DNA from: Gemmatimonadota bacterium
GTDB lineage: Bacteria; Gemmatimonadota; Gemmatimonadetes; Longimicrobiales; Gaopeijiaceae
DNA: 64,000 nt
NCBI GenBank assembly: GCA_021295815.1
Contig: JAGWBQ010000007.1
Span: forward strand, 186,001-250,000
Direction: 5' to 3'
Position 1 is the stretch's first letter, and each line of letters starts with the position of its first letter. This document shows positions 1-8,252 of this stretch, one piece after another. Position numbers and translations under genes: made by a program. Under the pieces are notes generated by a model that was given only the letters and a program-made list of their open reading frames with translations, did not search any database and was not told the origin of the DNA.

Positions 1-1842
1 CTCTCCGTCGGCGTTCCGTCCCTTCTCGATACGCACGCGCGCTCCTACGGCGTCGGTATTGGGCGGCAAGCCGACGAGTCTCACCGCCACCCGGTGGGCC
101 GAGGCGTCGTTGCGAAGGACGACCGCCACGTCCCCCAGCCGGTTGATCACCAGGTCGAGGTCGCCGTCGCCGTCCAGATCGCCGGTCGCCAGGCCATGTG
201 AGATGTCGGGTCCAAGATCGAGACCCCAGTCGTCGGCGAGATCGAACTGACCGCGTCCGTGGTTCCGAAATGCGACGTTCGAGACCCTGAGTTCCGGGAA
301 GGCGTCGATGACTTTGCGCCAGTCCTCGCCGGTGCCGGCCGGCGCGGCCGTCTCACGCATTCGGACTCCGGTGTCGCCGTCGAGCGGATCCCAGCGATGG
401 CCGTTGACGGCGACGAGATCGAGATCGCCGTCGAGATCGCCGTCGAAGAGTTCGCTGCCCCAGGTCCAGTCGGAGGCGTCCACCTCGGCCCAGCGCGCCG
501 CCTCGGCGAAACTGCCGTCGGGTCGGCGGAGCTGAAGTGTGTTCCGGTTCACCTGCATGATCGAAAGGGTGTCTCCGGCCGGCGGCCTGCGCTCGATCAG
601 CATGGGGACCTGCGTCTTCCGGCGGCGCGTCGAGAGCGGTAGCATGTCGGCGACGAAGATATCCGTCAGACCGTCCGCGTCCACGTCACCGAACGCGATC
701 GACATGGAGGCGTGGCTCGTCTTGGGCAGCGCGGGCGCACCGACCTCGGCGAAGTGTCCCGTGCCGTCGTTCAACCAGAAGCGGTCCGGGCTTTCGAAGT
801 CGTTGGCGACGTAGAGATCGGGATCGCCGTCGCCGTCCACGTCGTGAAAACGGGCGCTCAGCCCCCAGTCCCTCGGTTCCCGATCGGCATCTCTCCCGAC
901 CCCTTCCGACGAACCGGCCTCGGCACCGAGAAGTCCGAACCTCGGCGCCGTCACTCCTGTGCGGTCGAAGTGACCCGTGCCGTCGTTCAGCCAGAGGTCG
1001 TCCTCCTCGCCGAACTCCCACGACATGACCTCGCCGTTGGAGCCGCGGACGATCTCGTAGTGGTCCCGATACCGTTCGGCGACCTCGACCGACCCGTCGG
1101 GCATGTCGATCAGCACCGGATGCTCGCGTCGCACTTCGGGCGGGAAAACGTCCGCCGCCCTCCACAGCTTGTAGTTGGTCGCGTACAGATCGAGGTCGCC
1201 GTCCAGGTCGATGTCCGCGAGCGCGAGCGTGCTTCCGGCGCGGGCGATGTCGAAACCGGCCTCCGCCGAACCGTCGGAGAAGTGACCCGTGCCGTCGTTC
1301 ACCAGAAGACGCACGTGCGAACCCATGGACGAGACGAGCAGGTCCTGATCGCCGTCGCCGTCCACGTCGGCGAACGCCGCTCCGCTCGGGTGAAGCCCGG
1401 GCATCGACGTTCCGGCGGATTCGTCGGCCCGCTCGAAGCGAAGACCCCCGCGATTGAGGTAGAGGGCGTTGGCGCCGCCGGTGTGGGTCAGGAAGATGTC
1501 CGTTAAGCCGTCACCGTCCACGTCGCCCAGCGCCGTTCCCGCCCCGTTGGCGAGGTGCTGATTCGCCACCAGCAGGTCCGGCTCCGGGTCGTTTCGGAAG
1601 TCGAGTCCGCTCGCCCGCGCCGTCAGCGCCGTGAAGCCTTCACCTTGTGCGCGGTCCACCTCGAGCACACGCCAGCGGACGCCGTCCTCCTCTACCCAGA
1701 CGACTTCCGGCGGGCCACCGCAGCCTGCCGCCAGAAGCCAGGCCGCAACGAGGGCGGTTCGTTTTACGGCACCGCCGGGGACCGCCTCTTTGTCGCCTTG
1801 GCGGGACGTGCTGCTCGGTGTCGGGGTGAGGATCGGACCCAT
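1..1842 (-). CDS. CRTAC1/VCBS-repeat lipoprotein, C-terminus cut off by the window edge
   Basis: Read on the minus strand from the ATG at 1842, 614 residues stay open to the left edge, so the C-terminus is missing. Residues 27-41 are a basic-then-hydrophobic signal ending in lipobox LAAGC (Cys41), which predicts a lipoprotein. The rest carries at least six FG-GAP/VCBS calcium-binding repeats of the type DVDGDGxxDLxV, spaced 60-100 residues apart, which is a beta-propeller pattern. At the edge the sequence GARVRIEKG begins, resembling the ASPIC/UnbV domain that ends CRTAC1 proteins. Substrate and role are unknown for the bacterial family; a surface or periplasmic location is inferred. Overlapping open frames here are shadows: only the minus frame gives the repeats. 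Confidence 0.85.
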   Translation of the reverse strand, partial: MGPILTPTPSSTSRQGDKEAVPGGAVKRTALVAAWLLAAGCGGPPEVVWVEEDGVRWRVLEVDRAQGEGFTALTARASGLDFRNDPEPDLLVANQHLANGAGTALGDVDGDGLTDIFLTHTGGANALYLNRGGLRFERADESAGTSMPGLHPSGAAFADVDGDGDQDLLVSSMGSHVRLLVNDGTGHFSDGSAEAGFDIARAGSTLALADIDLDGDLDLYATNYKLWRAADVFPPEVRREHPVLIDMPDGSVEVAERYRDHYEIVRGSNGEVMSWEFGEEDDLWLNDGTGHFDRTGVTAPRFGLLGAEAGSSEGVGRDADREPRDWGLSARFHDVDGDGDPDLYVANDFESPDRFWLNDGTGHFAEVGAPALPKTSHASMSIAFGDVDADGLTDIFVADMLPLSTRRRKTQVPMLIERRPPAGDTLSIMQVNRNTLQLRRPDGSFAEAARWAEVDASDWTWGSELFDGDLDGDLDLVAVNGHRWDPLDGDTGVRMRETAAPAGTGEDWRKVIDAFPELRVSNVAFRNHGRGQFDLADDWGLDLGPDISHGLATGDLDGDGDLDLVINRLGDVAVVLRNDASAHRVAVRLVGLPPNTDAVGARVRIEKGRNADGE

Positions 1843-1882
1843 TTCAACCTTGTGGGCGTAGTTACTGGGGCTTGCAGCGTCA

Positions 1883-1888
1883 ATTGTA
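1883..1888 (-). promoter_or_regulatory. Possible -10 box for the VCBS-repeat lipoprotein
   Basis: The minus strand reads TACAAT here (5 of 6 match to TATAAT), about 40 bases before the ATG at 1842. No convincing -35 box lies at the right distance, so this is only a candidate inside the 88-base divergent gap. Confidence 0.25.
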
Positions 1889-1930
1889 CCCCGATCCCAT
1901 CGCCCGTGCCCATCTAGCCTTCAGGGAGCC

Positions 1931-2896
1931 ATGCGCCGTTCACCCCTCTTTATCGGAACGGTTTTCGCACTCGCTTCGTCAAGCGTGGCGTGCGAGTCCG
2001 GACTCGATCCCGTGCCCAATGACGGATCGCCGCCGGGGCTGGACGTTGAGGAACCGTATCCTATCGATCGCGGAGACGAGGGTGTCGGGACGCCGGGCAA
2101 GTACAAGGGTCTGTGGCTCCGGCTGGCGGACACCGGCCAACCTGAGGTCACGCAGGTTGCGGTCACGCAGGTGGACTCCATCGTGACCGTGGTCTGCTTC
2201 GGCATGATGGAATCGGCCGCCGGGTGCGGAGATTTCGTCGCCCGCATCACGAGTCATTGGCTGAACGAGCGGGCGCGCAACGTCGTCGTCGTCAATTGCG
2301 GGCAGGACGGGTTCGGAATCGAGTCGTGGGCCGATCCGGAGAAGGACGCCCGACTCTGGGAGCCGTGCATGCTCCTCGTCCGCGAGTGGTTCGGCCTCCT
2401 TCCCCACCACGTCAGGGTCGTCTACGCCGACGTTGCCCTGGAGCGGCTTACCGGCGACGACGGAGACCGACTCCCCGCCTACCCCGACCCCGAGTCGGGA
2501 TACTGGAGGATGAAATCCCACCTCACCGCCTTCACGGCCAGACTCCCGAACTTCTTCCCCGACCTGCAGGCCGTCTATCTCTCGTCGCGCACCTACGGCG
2601 GATTCGCCGCCGGATCCGCGTCCGCTCCCGTGGAGCCCAACAGCTACGAAGAAGGCCACGCCGTCAACTCCTGGATCGCCGAGAACCCGGAACGGAACGG
2701 CATCTGGTTCGGCTGGGGCGCGTATCAGTGGGCGCCGGACTGCGGAGCCGGGGTGACGAACGGGCAGGAGATATGCTATTTCAGGGACGACTACGCGGTG
2801 AACGGTTACTCGCTCTCGCCCAAAGGCCGGGGCAAGATGAGCTGGCAGATCCATTATCGCCTGCGGCGCGAGCCCTGGTATCGAGGAGGAACGTAG
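1931..2896 (+). CDS. SGNH-hydrolase-like lipoprotein with altered Asp/His motif
   Basis: 321 residues. The signal ends at SSSVAC (Cys21), predicting a lipoprotein. The body resembles a family of secreted SGNH/GDSL-like proteins: a VVVVNCGQDG strand, a VYLSSRTYGGFA segment, then a Tyr/Glu-rich EPNSYEEGHAVNSW segment and a C-terminal block NGYSLSPKGRGKM. In the relatives I recall, that last block reads DGTHPSPSG and carries the catalytic Asp and His; here they are Asn and Ser, so enzymatic activity is doubtful. Family assignment is from remembered motifs. It is divergent from the VCBS lipoprotein and convergent with thiE. An AGGGAG stretch sits directly before the ATG. Confidence 0.6.
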   Translation: MRRSPLFIGTVFALASSSVACESGLDPVPNDGSPPGLDVEEPYPIDRGDEGVGTPGKYKGLWLRLADTGQPEVTQVAVTQVDSIVTVVCFGMMESAAGCGDFVARITSHWLNERARNVVVVNCGQDGFGIESWADPEKDARLWEPCMLLVREWFGLLPHHVRVVYADVALERLTGDDGDRLPAYPDPESGYWRMKSHLTAFTARLPNFFPDLQAVYLSSRTYGGFAAGSASAPVEPNSYEEGHAVNSWIAENPERNGIWFGWGAYQWAPDCGAGVTNGQEICYFRDDYAVNGYSLSPKGRGKMSWQIHYRLRREPWYRGGT

Positions 2897-2903
2897 TGCG
2901 CGT

Positions 2904-3545
2904 CTAACGAACGCCGCCGTCGAATCCCGTTCTGAGGCTGACCGCGACCGCCTCGGGATCCTCGGCCGCCATGAGTGCGCCGACCGCGGCGACGCCGGTG
3001 CAGGTGCCGGCAAGCTTCGCCACGTTCGCAGGCGTGATCCCGCCGATCGCCACCACCGGCGCATCGCATCCGGCCGAAACGGCGAGCACGCCCTCGGGAC
3101 CGATCGCTCGCCCGGCGTCCGGCTTGGTCGAGGTGGGAAAGACTGTTCCGCAGCCGATATAGGAAGCTCCGTCGGCGACCGACCTGCGCGCGGCGGAGGG
3201 ATCGTCGGTCGAGTACCCTATCGCGAAGCCTGGGGGCGCGACCCGGCGGGCTGCCGCCACAGGAAGGTCGAACTGGCCCAGATGCACGCCGTCGGCCCCG
3301 GAAGCCAGCGCCACGTCGAGCCTGTCGTTGACTATGAGAAGCGCACCCGTCGCCTCGCGCAACGGAAGGAGTTCCTTCGCAGCTAGCAGGAGTTCACGCG
3401 CCGAATCGTCCTTGTTGCGGAGCTGGATCGCCGTCGCGCCTCCCCGAAGCGCCGCCGCCGCCGTCTCCACCGGAGATCGATGGGCGGAGAGGGTGCGCTC
3501 GACGATCACCATCAGCTTCAGCGCCTGCCCAAGGTCACTTCTCAC
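2904..3545 (-). CDS. thiE: Thiamine-phosphate synthase
   Basis: 213 residues, the usual ThiE length. It joins the thiazole phosphate and the pyrimidine diphosphate to give thiamine monophosphate in the cytoplasm. Visible family landmarks: the pyrophosphate-binding AIQLRNKD region, the VNDRLDVALASGADGVHLGQ block, the YIGCGTVFPTSTKPD loop and the GGITPANV glycine-rich phosphate site. The start overlaps the mltG stop by 11 bases, so it is the last gene of the PBP1-ruvX-mltG operon. No other thiamine gene and no TPP riboswitch is visible nearby. Confidence 0.93.
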   Translation of the reverse strand: MRSDLGQALKLMVIVERTLSAHRSPVETAAAALRGGATAIQLRNKDDSARELLLAAKELLPLREATGALLIVNDRLDVALASGADGVHLGQFDLPVAAARRVAPPGFAIGYSTDDPSAARRSVADGASYIGCGTVFPTSTKPDAGRAIGPEGVLAVSAGCDAPVVAIGGITPANVAKLAGTCTGVAAVGALMAAEDPEAVAVSLRTGFDGGVR

Positions 3546-4635
3546 GTTCGGTGTTGCGGATACGGGCGATGGCCCGGTTGTGTTCGGCGAGGGTGCGACT
3601 GAACTCGTGGTAGCCGTTCCTCCCGGCCACGAAGAACATGAACGACTCGTCGGCCGGCCAGAGCACGGCGTCGATGGCGTATTCGCCCGGAGCCCCGATC
3701 GGGCCCGGCGGGAGCCCGCTGCGGGTGTATGTGTTGTACGAGTGGCCCGCGACCGAATCCATGGCTGCGTAGAGCAGCCGGGGACGCCAGCCGCCCAGGG
3801 CGTAGAGCACGGTCGGATCGGCCTCCAAGGGCCAGTCCTGCTCGAGCCGGTTGCGATAGACCGAAGCGATGCGGGGCATCTCCTCGGTCCTCGCTGCCTC
3901 GGCCTGAACGATGGAAGCCAGGGTCAGCACCTCGTGCTTCGACATTTCCAGCGAATCAAGACGGACAGCGCGAAGGGAGTCGTCCCAGACACGGTTCTGC
4001 CGCTTCCAAAGCTCGCTGATCACCCGCTCGATCCGCGTTCCCGAAGCGAATCGATAGGTGTCCGGAAAGAGGTAGCCTTCCAAGCTCGGAATCGGTGAAC
4101 CCAAGCTGACCGCGAGCGCGGAGTCCGTCAGCACTCGGGCGACCTGGGCCGAATCTTCCGGGGTCACGGCGGAGAGTGCGCCGGCCATTTCCTCCAAGGT
4201 CGCTCCCTCGTGGACTGTGACGGCGACGGTGACCACCGCGCCGCGGGTGATGCGGTCGAGAATCGTACCCCAGCTCGCCCCCTTCTCGACGCTGTAGCGG
4301 CCGTACTTCATGTTGAGATCGTCCCCGCGGAGTCTTGCCAGCGCCCGGAATCCCCACCTCCACCCGACCAGACCTCGAGCGGTCAGCGTATCGACCACTT
4401 CACGCGGAGTCGCGCCTTTCGGGATAACGAATTCGATCTCCGTTTCAAGGTCCGGGGCGAAAGCTCCATCGTCGCGGGAACTCGAAGGGCCTCCGGTCAT
4501 CCAGTGGAGTCCGAGCACGAGCAGCGACGCACCCGCCGCGAAGACCGCCACCGTGCCTTTGGCTGGCACGAACCCGCCCGGCCACGGTCCCCGCGAATTT
4601 CGGATCAACGCTCCAGGGTCCTCCGGTCCAGCCAC
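3535..4635 (-). CDS. mltG: Endolytic murein transglycosylase MltG (YceG-like)
   Basis: 366 residues: a short cytoplasmic N-terminus, one membrane helix (about residues 28-46), a LysM-like region (FVIPKGATPREVVDTL) and the YceG catalytic domain. The family signature QAEAARTEEMPRIASVYRNRL-type segment holds the predicted catalytic Glu, followed by EADPTVLYALG. MltG cleaves nascent glycan strands next to the inner membrane and sets glycan length, which fits its place after a class A PBP. The ATG at 4635 overlaps ruvX by 31 bases; a GTG at 4569 would remove the overlap and keep the membrane helix, so the start is uncertain. Confidence 0.92.
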   Translation of the reverse strand: MAGPEDPGALIRNSRGPWPGGFVPAKGTVAVFAAGASLLVLGLHWMTGGPSSSRDDGAFAPDLETEIEFVIPKGATPREVVDTLTARGLVGWRWGFRALARLRGDDLNMKYGRYSVEKGASWGTILDRITRGAVVTVAVTVHEGATLEEMAGALSAVTPEDSAQVARVLTDSALAVSLGSPIPSLEGYLFPDTYRFASGTRIERVISELWKRQNRVWDDSLRAVRLDSLEMSKHEVLTLASIVQAEAARTEEMPRIASVYRNRLEQDWPLEADPTVLYALGGWRPRLLYAAMDSVAGHSYNTYTRSGLPPGPIGAPGEYAIDAVLWPADESFMFFVAGRNGYHEFSRTLAEHNRAIARIRNTEREK

Positions 4636-5066
4636 GCTTGAAGGATGAGCTGCGCCGCCGCGGTGTCCACGCGCTCACGGCTCTTGCGCTTCTTTCGGGG
4701 GAGCCCCACCGCCCGAACCGCCGCCTGAGCTCGAACCGAGCTGAGACGCTCGTCGACGTAGGCCACCTCGGCTCCGATGCGGTCGGCCACTGCACCCGCG
4801 ACCCTTCTGACCTCCGCGCACCAATCGTTTTCCTCACCGGCGAGCGTCAGCGGCAGGCCGGCGACCACGTGGCTGACTCCGTGTTCCTTGCCGATCCGGG
4901 CGAGACTCGCAACCGGCGGACGCCTACCCGTTCTGCGCCTGACGGCAGGCATGGGCGTGGCGATCGTGCCGGTGGGGTCGGAGAGGGCCACGCCGATCCT
5001 CTTGAGACCGTAATCCAGACCCAGCGCGCGCATACCGCCCTTGATCCCGTCGGCTTCCTTGTTCAA
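4605..5066 (-). CDS. ruvX: Putative pre-16S rRNA nuclease / Holliday junction resolvase-like (YqgF/RuvX)
   Basis: 153 residues with the RNase H-like fold signature of YqgF: LGLDYGLKRIGVALSD at the N-terminus (first catalytic Asp), the VAGLPLTLAGEEN block, VDERLSSVRA (Glu) and a C-terminal RVDTAAAQLILQAWLD (last Asp). Family members mature the 16S rRNA 5' end in E. coli; a resolvase role has also been proposed. An alternative start at the internal Met (GGMRALGL) would remove about 11 residues. It lies 32 bases after the PBP gene and overlaps mltG. Confidence 0.92.
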   Translation of the reverse strand: MNKEADGIKGGMRALGLDYGLKRIGVALSDPTGTIATPMPAVRRRTGRRPPVASLARIGKEHGVSHVVAGLPLTLAGEENDWCAEVRRVAGAVADRIGAEVAYVDERLSSVRAQAAVRAVGLPRKKRKSRERVDTAAAQLILQAWLDRRTLER

Positions 5067-5098
5067 ATGCGCACTGTCAGAAGGTAGAAACTGCCCGG

Positions 5099-7435
5099 CT
5101 ACCGGGACGGTCTGCCTGGTACTCGGAAACGTCGCGCGGTCTGATCACAGAACTCGGTCGGTTCCGTGCCCGGAATGAAAAGTTCCACGTAAGAATTTTC
5201 GGCATCGCACCACTTCGAGGCCAGCAACCCGGTCGTCCGATCCACCCTGATGGGTTGCAACCCCTCGGGCATGGGCCAGGTGCCCGGAATGTCGAGCAGG
5301 GGTGCGACGGCAGGGATGCCTTCATCCGGATCCGCAGGCCGACCCTGGTAGACGCGCTTCATGAAAGACCCCCAGATCGGCGCGGCCAGCCCTCCACCGG
5401 TCGCCTGTCTCACATCCGACCCCAATTGGAAGATGGGAACGGGATTGTCCATACCCAGCCAGACCCCGGCGAGAAGATTGGGGGTGAAGCCCATGAACCA
5501 GACGTCGGTGCCGTCGTTGGTGGTTCCGGTCTTGCCGGCTGCGGTTATCGTGGCCGGAAGTCCGGCGATGATCCGGATCCCGGTATGGGCGGTGCCAAGC
5601 GCGACCACGTCCTCGAGCATCGAGACCATCGCCCGGGCCACCAGCGAATCCAGCACCTGCGTGCGTTCGGGTTCCGGCTGCCAGAGCACGTTGCCTTCGG
5701 AATCCTCGACCTTCAGAATGGGGAAAGGACGCACCTTGCTTCCCATGTTGGGGAATGCCGAGTAGGCCTCGGCCATCTGGAGCGGGATGACCTCCGCCGC
5801 CCCGATCGTCGTGGACGGGAAGCGCTCGATCTCGGTCCGGATCCCCATACTGCGGGTGATCTGTGCGACCGTTTCGATGCCGACCTCCTCCCAGCCCAGC
5901 TTGATGGCGATCATGTTGGTGGAGGTGTAAAGTCCTTCGCGTAAGGTGATCGGCCCCTTGAACTTGCCGCCGAAGTTGGAAGGACGCCAATCCTCGCCGC
6001 TCACCTGCGGGTAGACCACCGGCGCGTCCACCACGATCCTCGAGGCGGGAATGCCGCTCGCCAAGGCCGCCGTGTATACGAACGGTTTGAAGGAGGAGCC
6101 CGCCTGTCTGCGCGCGAGCCTGACTCGGTCGAACTTGGACTGCTCGAAGTCACGTCCGCCAACCATCGCCAGAACGTGGCCGGTCTCGGGGTCGAGAGCG
6201 ACGAAAGCACCCTGCAGGTATGGCGTGGACGAGCCCGTGAAGCTCTCCACCGAGTCGAATTCGGCGTACCGGGGGTGCTGGAAGGCGGAAGAATCCGATT
6301 CGACCCGCAGCAGCCCTTCGTCCAAGGCCTCGCGCGCGGCGCGCTGCATGTCGAAGTCGAGCGTGGTGTAGACCCTCATTCCGACCCGGTAGATGTCGCT
6401 GCCGAAGCGGTCCTGAATGATGTCGCGCACCCACTCCTCGAAGTAGGGCGCCATCGAGCGCGGAGGTCCCTCGGATTCGATCTCGGGCAACGGGAAGGCC
6501 TTCCAGGTCTCGGCCTCGTCTCTCGACAGAAAGCCCTGGCGGGCCATCAGGTCGAGCACCATGTCGCGGCGGCTCTTCGCGCGTTCCGGATAGCGGAAGG
6601 GGTCGTAGTGACCGGGGCGGTTGAGGATTGCCGCGAGTAGGGCCGCCTCGGCGACGTTCACGTCGGCGATGTTCTTGCCGAAGTAGCTCCTGGACGCGTT
6701 CTGGAATCCGAAGCCTCGCCCCATGTAGATCTCGTTGAGATACGCCTCGACGATCTCGTCCTTGGAATACGCCTGTTCGAGCTCCAGAGAAATCTGAATC
6801 TCCTTGAGCTTGCGGATGTAGATCCGCTCGAATCCGATCTCGTCGAAGAGATTGCGGGCGAGCTGCTGGGTGATGGTGCTTCCTCCGCCCAGGTTCCGTC
6901 CGGTGAGCTGGCCGATGGCGGCTCTCGCGATACCCCGAAGGTCGAAGCCGCCGTGGTTGCAGAAGCGCTTGTCCTCGACGGCGATGACCGCCTGCGTGAC
7001 GTACGACCTCATCGCGTTCGCGCAGCCGGACTCCCGGGTCGTCGAGGATGCCGGGATAGCCGGGATGGTGGCGCCGGCCGACGAGGGCGGGAGGGCGCCG
7101 AGCGAAACCGGGTCGCGGGGTCGGAAGCCGATTTCGGCGAACTGGCGACCGGTGCGGTCCAGGATCTTGCTGGTCTGTTCGTGTTCGAAGGTGCGCACCT
7201 GGGCGACGGACGGGCAGCTCTCGGCCTCGCAGAGGTTGCGCCAGACTCCGTAGGCCAGCCCGAGTCCCATGCAGCCCAAGACGACGCCCGCAGCGGCCAG
7301 TTGTCGCCAGGGCAGCTTGGCGAGGAGGATGCGAATCCGCGAATCCTTCGGTCCGTCGGAGCGTTTCGCCGTAGGTTTGCGCTCGCTCTTGGAAGAGGGC
7401 CTGCCCGGTGCCGAACGGGATCTGGAGAGAGGCAT
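5099..7435 (-). CDS. mrcA: Class A penicillin-binding protein (PBP1A-type)
   Basis: 778 residues. A basic N-terminus and one membrane helix (about residues 46-66) precede a GT51 glycosyltransferase domain with EDKRFCNHGGFDLRGI (catalytic Glu) and GGGSTITQQLARNLF. The transpeptidase domain has the SxxK box SSFK near residue 448, an SxN box STN near 510 and the KTGT box near 634. It polymerises and crosslinks peptidoglycan outside the inner membrane. AGGACG sits about 7 bases before the ATG. It leads the operon with ruvX, mltG and thiE. The transglycosylase-transpeptidase order and all three penicilloyl-serine boxes are intact. Confidence 0.95.
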   Translation of the reverse strand: MPLSRSRSAPGRPSSKSERKPTAKRSDGPKDSRIRILLAKLPWRQLAAAGVVLGCMGLGLAYGVWRNLCEAESCPSVAQVRTFEHEQTSKILDRTGRQFAEIGFRPRDPVSLGALPPSSAGATIPAIPASSTTRESGCANAMRSYVTQAVIAVEDKRFCNHGGFDLRGIARAAIGQLTGRNLGGGSTITQQLARNLFDEIGFERIYIRKLKEIQISLELEQAYSKDEIVEAYLNEIYMGRGFGFQNASRSYFGKNIADVNVAEAALLAAILNRPGHYDPFRYPERAKSRRDMVLDLMARQGFLSRDEAETWKAFPLPEIESEGPPRSMAPYFEEWVRDIIQDRFGSDIYRVGMRVYTTLDFDMQRAAREALDEGLLRVESDSSAFQHPRYAEFDSVESFTGSSTPYLQGAFVALDPETGHVLAMVGGRDFEQSKFDRVRLARRQAGSSFKPFVYTAALASGIPASRIVVDAPVVYPQVSGEDWRPSNFGGKFKGPITLREGLYTSTNMIAIKLGWEEVGIETVAQITRSMGIRTEIERFPSTTIGAAEVIPLQMAEAYSAFPNMGSKVRPFPILKVEDSEGNVLWQPEPERTQVLDSLVARAMVSMLEDVVALGTAHTGIRIIAGLPATITAAGKTGTTNDGTDVWFMGFTPNLLAGVWLGMDNPVPIFQLGSDVRQATGGGLAAPIWGSFMKRVYQGRPADPDEGIPAVAPLLDIPGTWPMPEGLQPIRVDRTTGLLASKWCDAENSYVELFIPGTEPTEFCDQTARRFRVPGRPSR

Positions 7436-7576
7436 GAACCGTCCTACACCGGGGGCCGGGGAGGTTTCCCGAAAAAGGCGCGACCCCAGGTCACCGCATC
7501 ATCGCTCGCGGGGCGTTCGATGAGAGGGCTTGTATCGACTCGTCGGCGTCGAGGCGACTTGAGCCGCGAGCCCACC

Positions 7577-7604
7577 TTGCACATTCCCGATCTCTGCGTA
7601 AATT
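7577..7604 (+). promoter_or_regulatory. Possible promoter for the small lipoprotein gene
   Basis: TTGCAC (7577-7582), a 16-base spacer and TAAATT (7599-7604) lie in the 283-base divergent gap, about 115 bases before the ATG at 7719. The match is weak (3 of 6 and 4 of 6). Nothing else is recognisable in this gap. Confidence 0.25.
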
Positions 7605-7718
7605 CCATCCGACCGCAAAGGCCCGCAGTCCCATGCGCAGCCGCCACGTCGATGTTGCAACACCGGTGTAGCGCCTCCATGCGCCGGCTCCTCTCTCCGC
7701 CCACCTGCCCTCCGGATC

Positions 7719-8252
7719 ATGAAAGACACTCTCGCGAACATCCGTCCTCTGATCGTCATCCTCTTCTCGGCCGCCCTGGCCGCAGCCGGAGCGTGTGCGT
7801 CGTCGGGCGGCGGAGATTCGATTTCCTCGTACCGAAAGGACCTCGGACGCCAGCTCGAGCTCACTTTGGAGGAGGCGAGGCTGAAGATCTGGAACCGGCA
7901 CGGTTGGAATCAGGTCAGGCGCCAGTCGGAGTACCAGAACCTGTACTGGGAGTCCGACTGGCGAGGGCTCGTGCCCGAGAGCGGTGGCACCGCGACCGGC
8001 CCGGAAAGAGGGCGGGCGAGGCTGATCATCCGCGGGCGGCGGGTGCAGGAGCAGCTCGGATCGAACCGGGTCTCGTCCGATGCCGAGGGCGGAATCTACC
8101 GGATCACGCTCCATGGCGAGTACCAGGTGATCGGGGGCATCGATGGCGAGACGTGGCGTCCCGTACCGCCCCCGGAAGATGTGGTCGAGCTGTGGGATCT
8201 CGTCTACAACGACATGTATCTCGAGGTCAGGACCGGGATCACCCGGAATTAG
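7719..8252 (+). CDS. Small lipoprotein of unknown function
   Basis: 177 residues. A hydrophobic signal ends at AAAGAC (Cys27), a good lipobox, so the protein is predicted to be lipid-anchored. The mature part is mixed alpha/beta with a TLEEARLKIWNRHGW segment, a strand-rich middle (RARLIIRGRRVQEQLG) and a C-terminal VYNDMYLEVRTGI. I do not recognise a domain. It converges on the GWxTD gene with no gap: its last base is 8252 and the GWxTD stop begins at 8253. Confidence 0.75.
   Translation: MKDTLANIRPLIVILFSAALAAAGACASSGGGDSISSYRKDLGRQLELTLEEARLKIWNRHGWNQVRRQSEYQNLYWESDWRGLVPESGGTATGPERGRARLIIRGRRVQEQLGSNRVSSDAEGGIYRITLHGEYQVIGGIDGETWRPVPPPEDVVELWDLVYNDMYLEVRTGITRN

Noticed and set aside
259-1506. 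Plus-strand frames across the VCBS gene
   Set aside because: They are complementary to the repeats; only the minus strand yields DVDGDG repeats and a lipobox.
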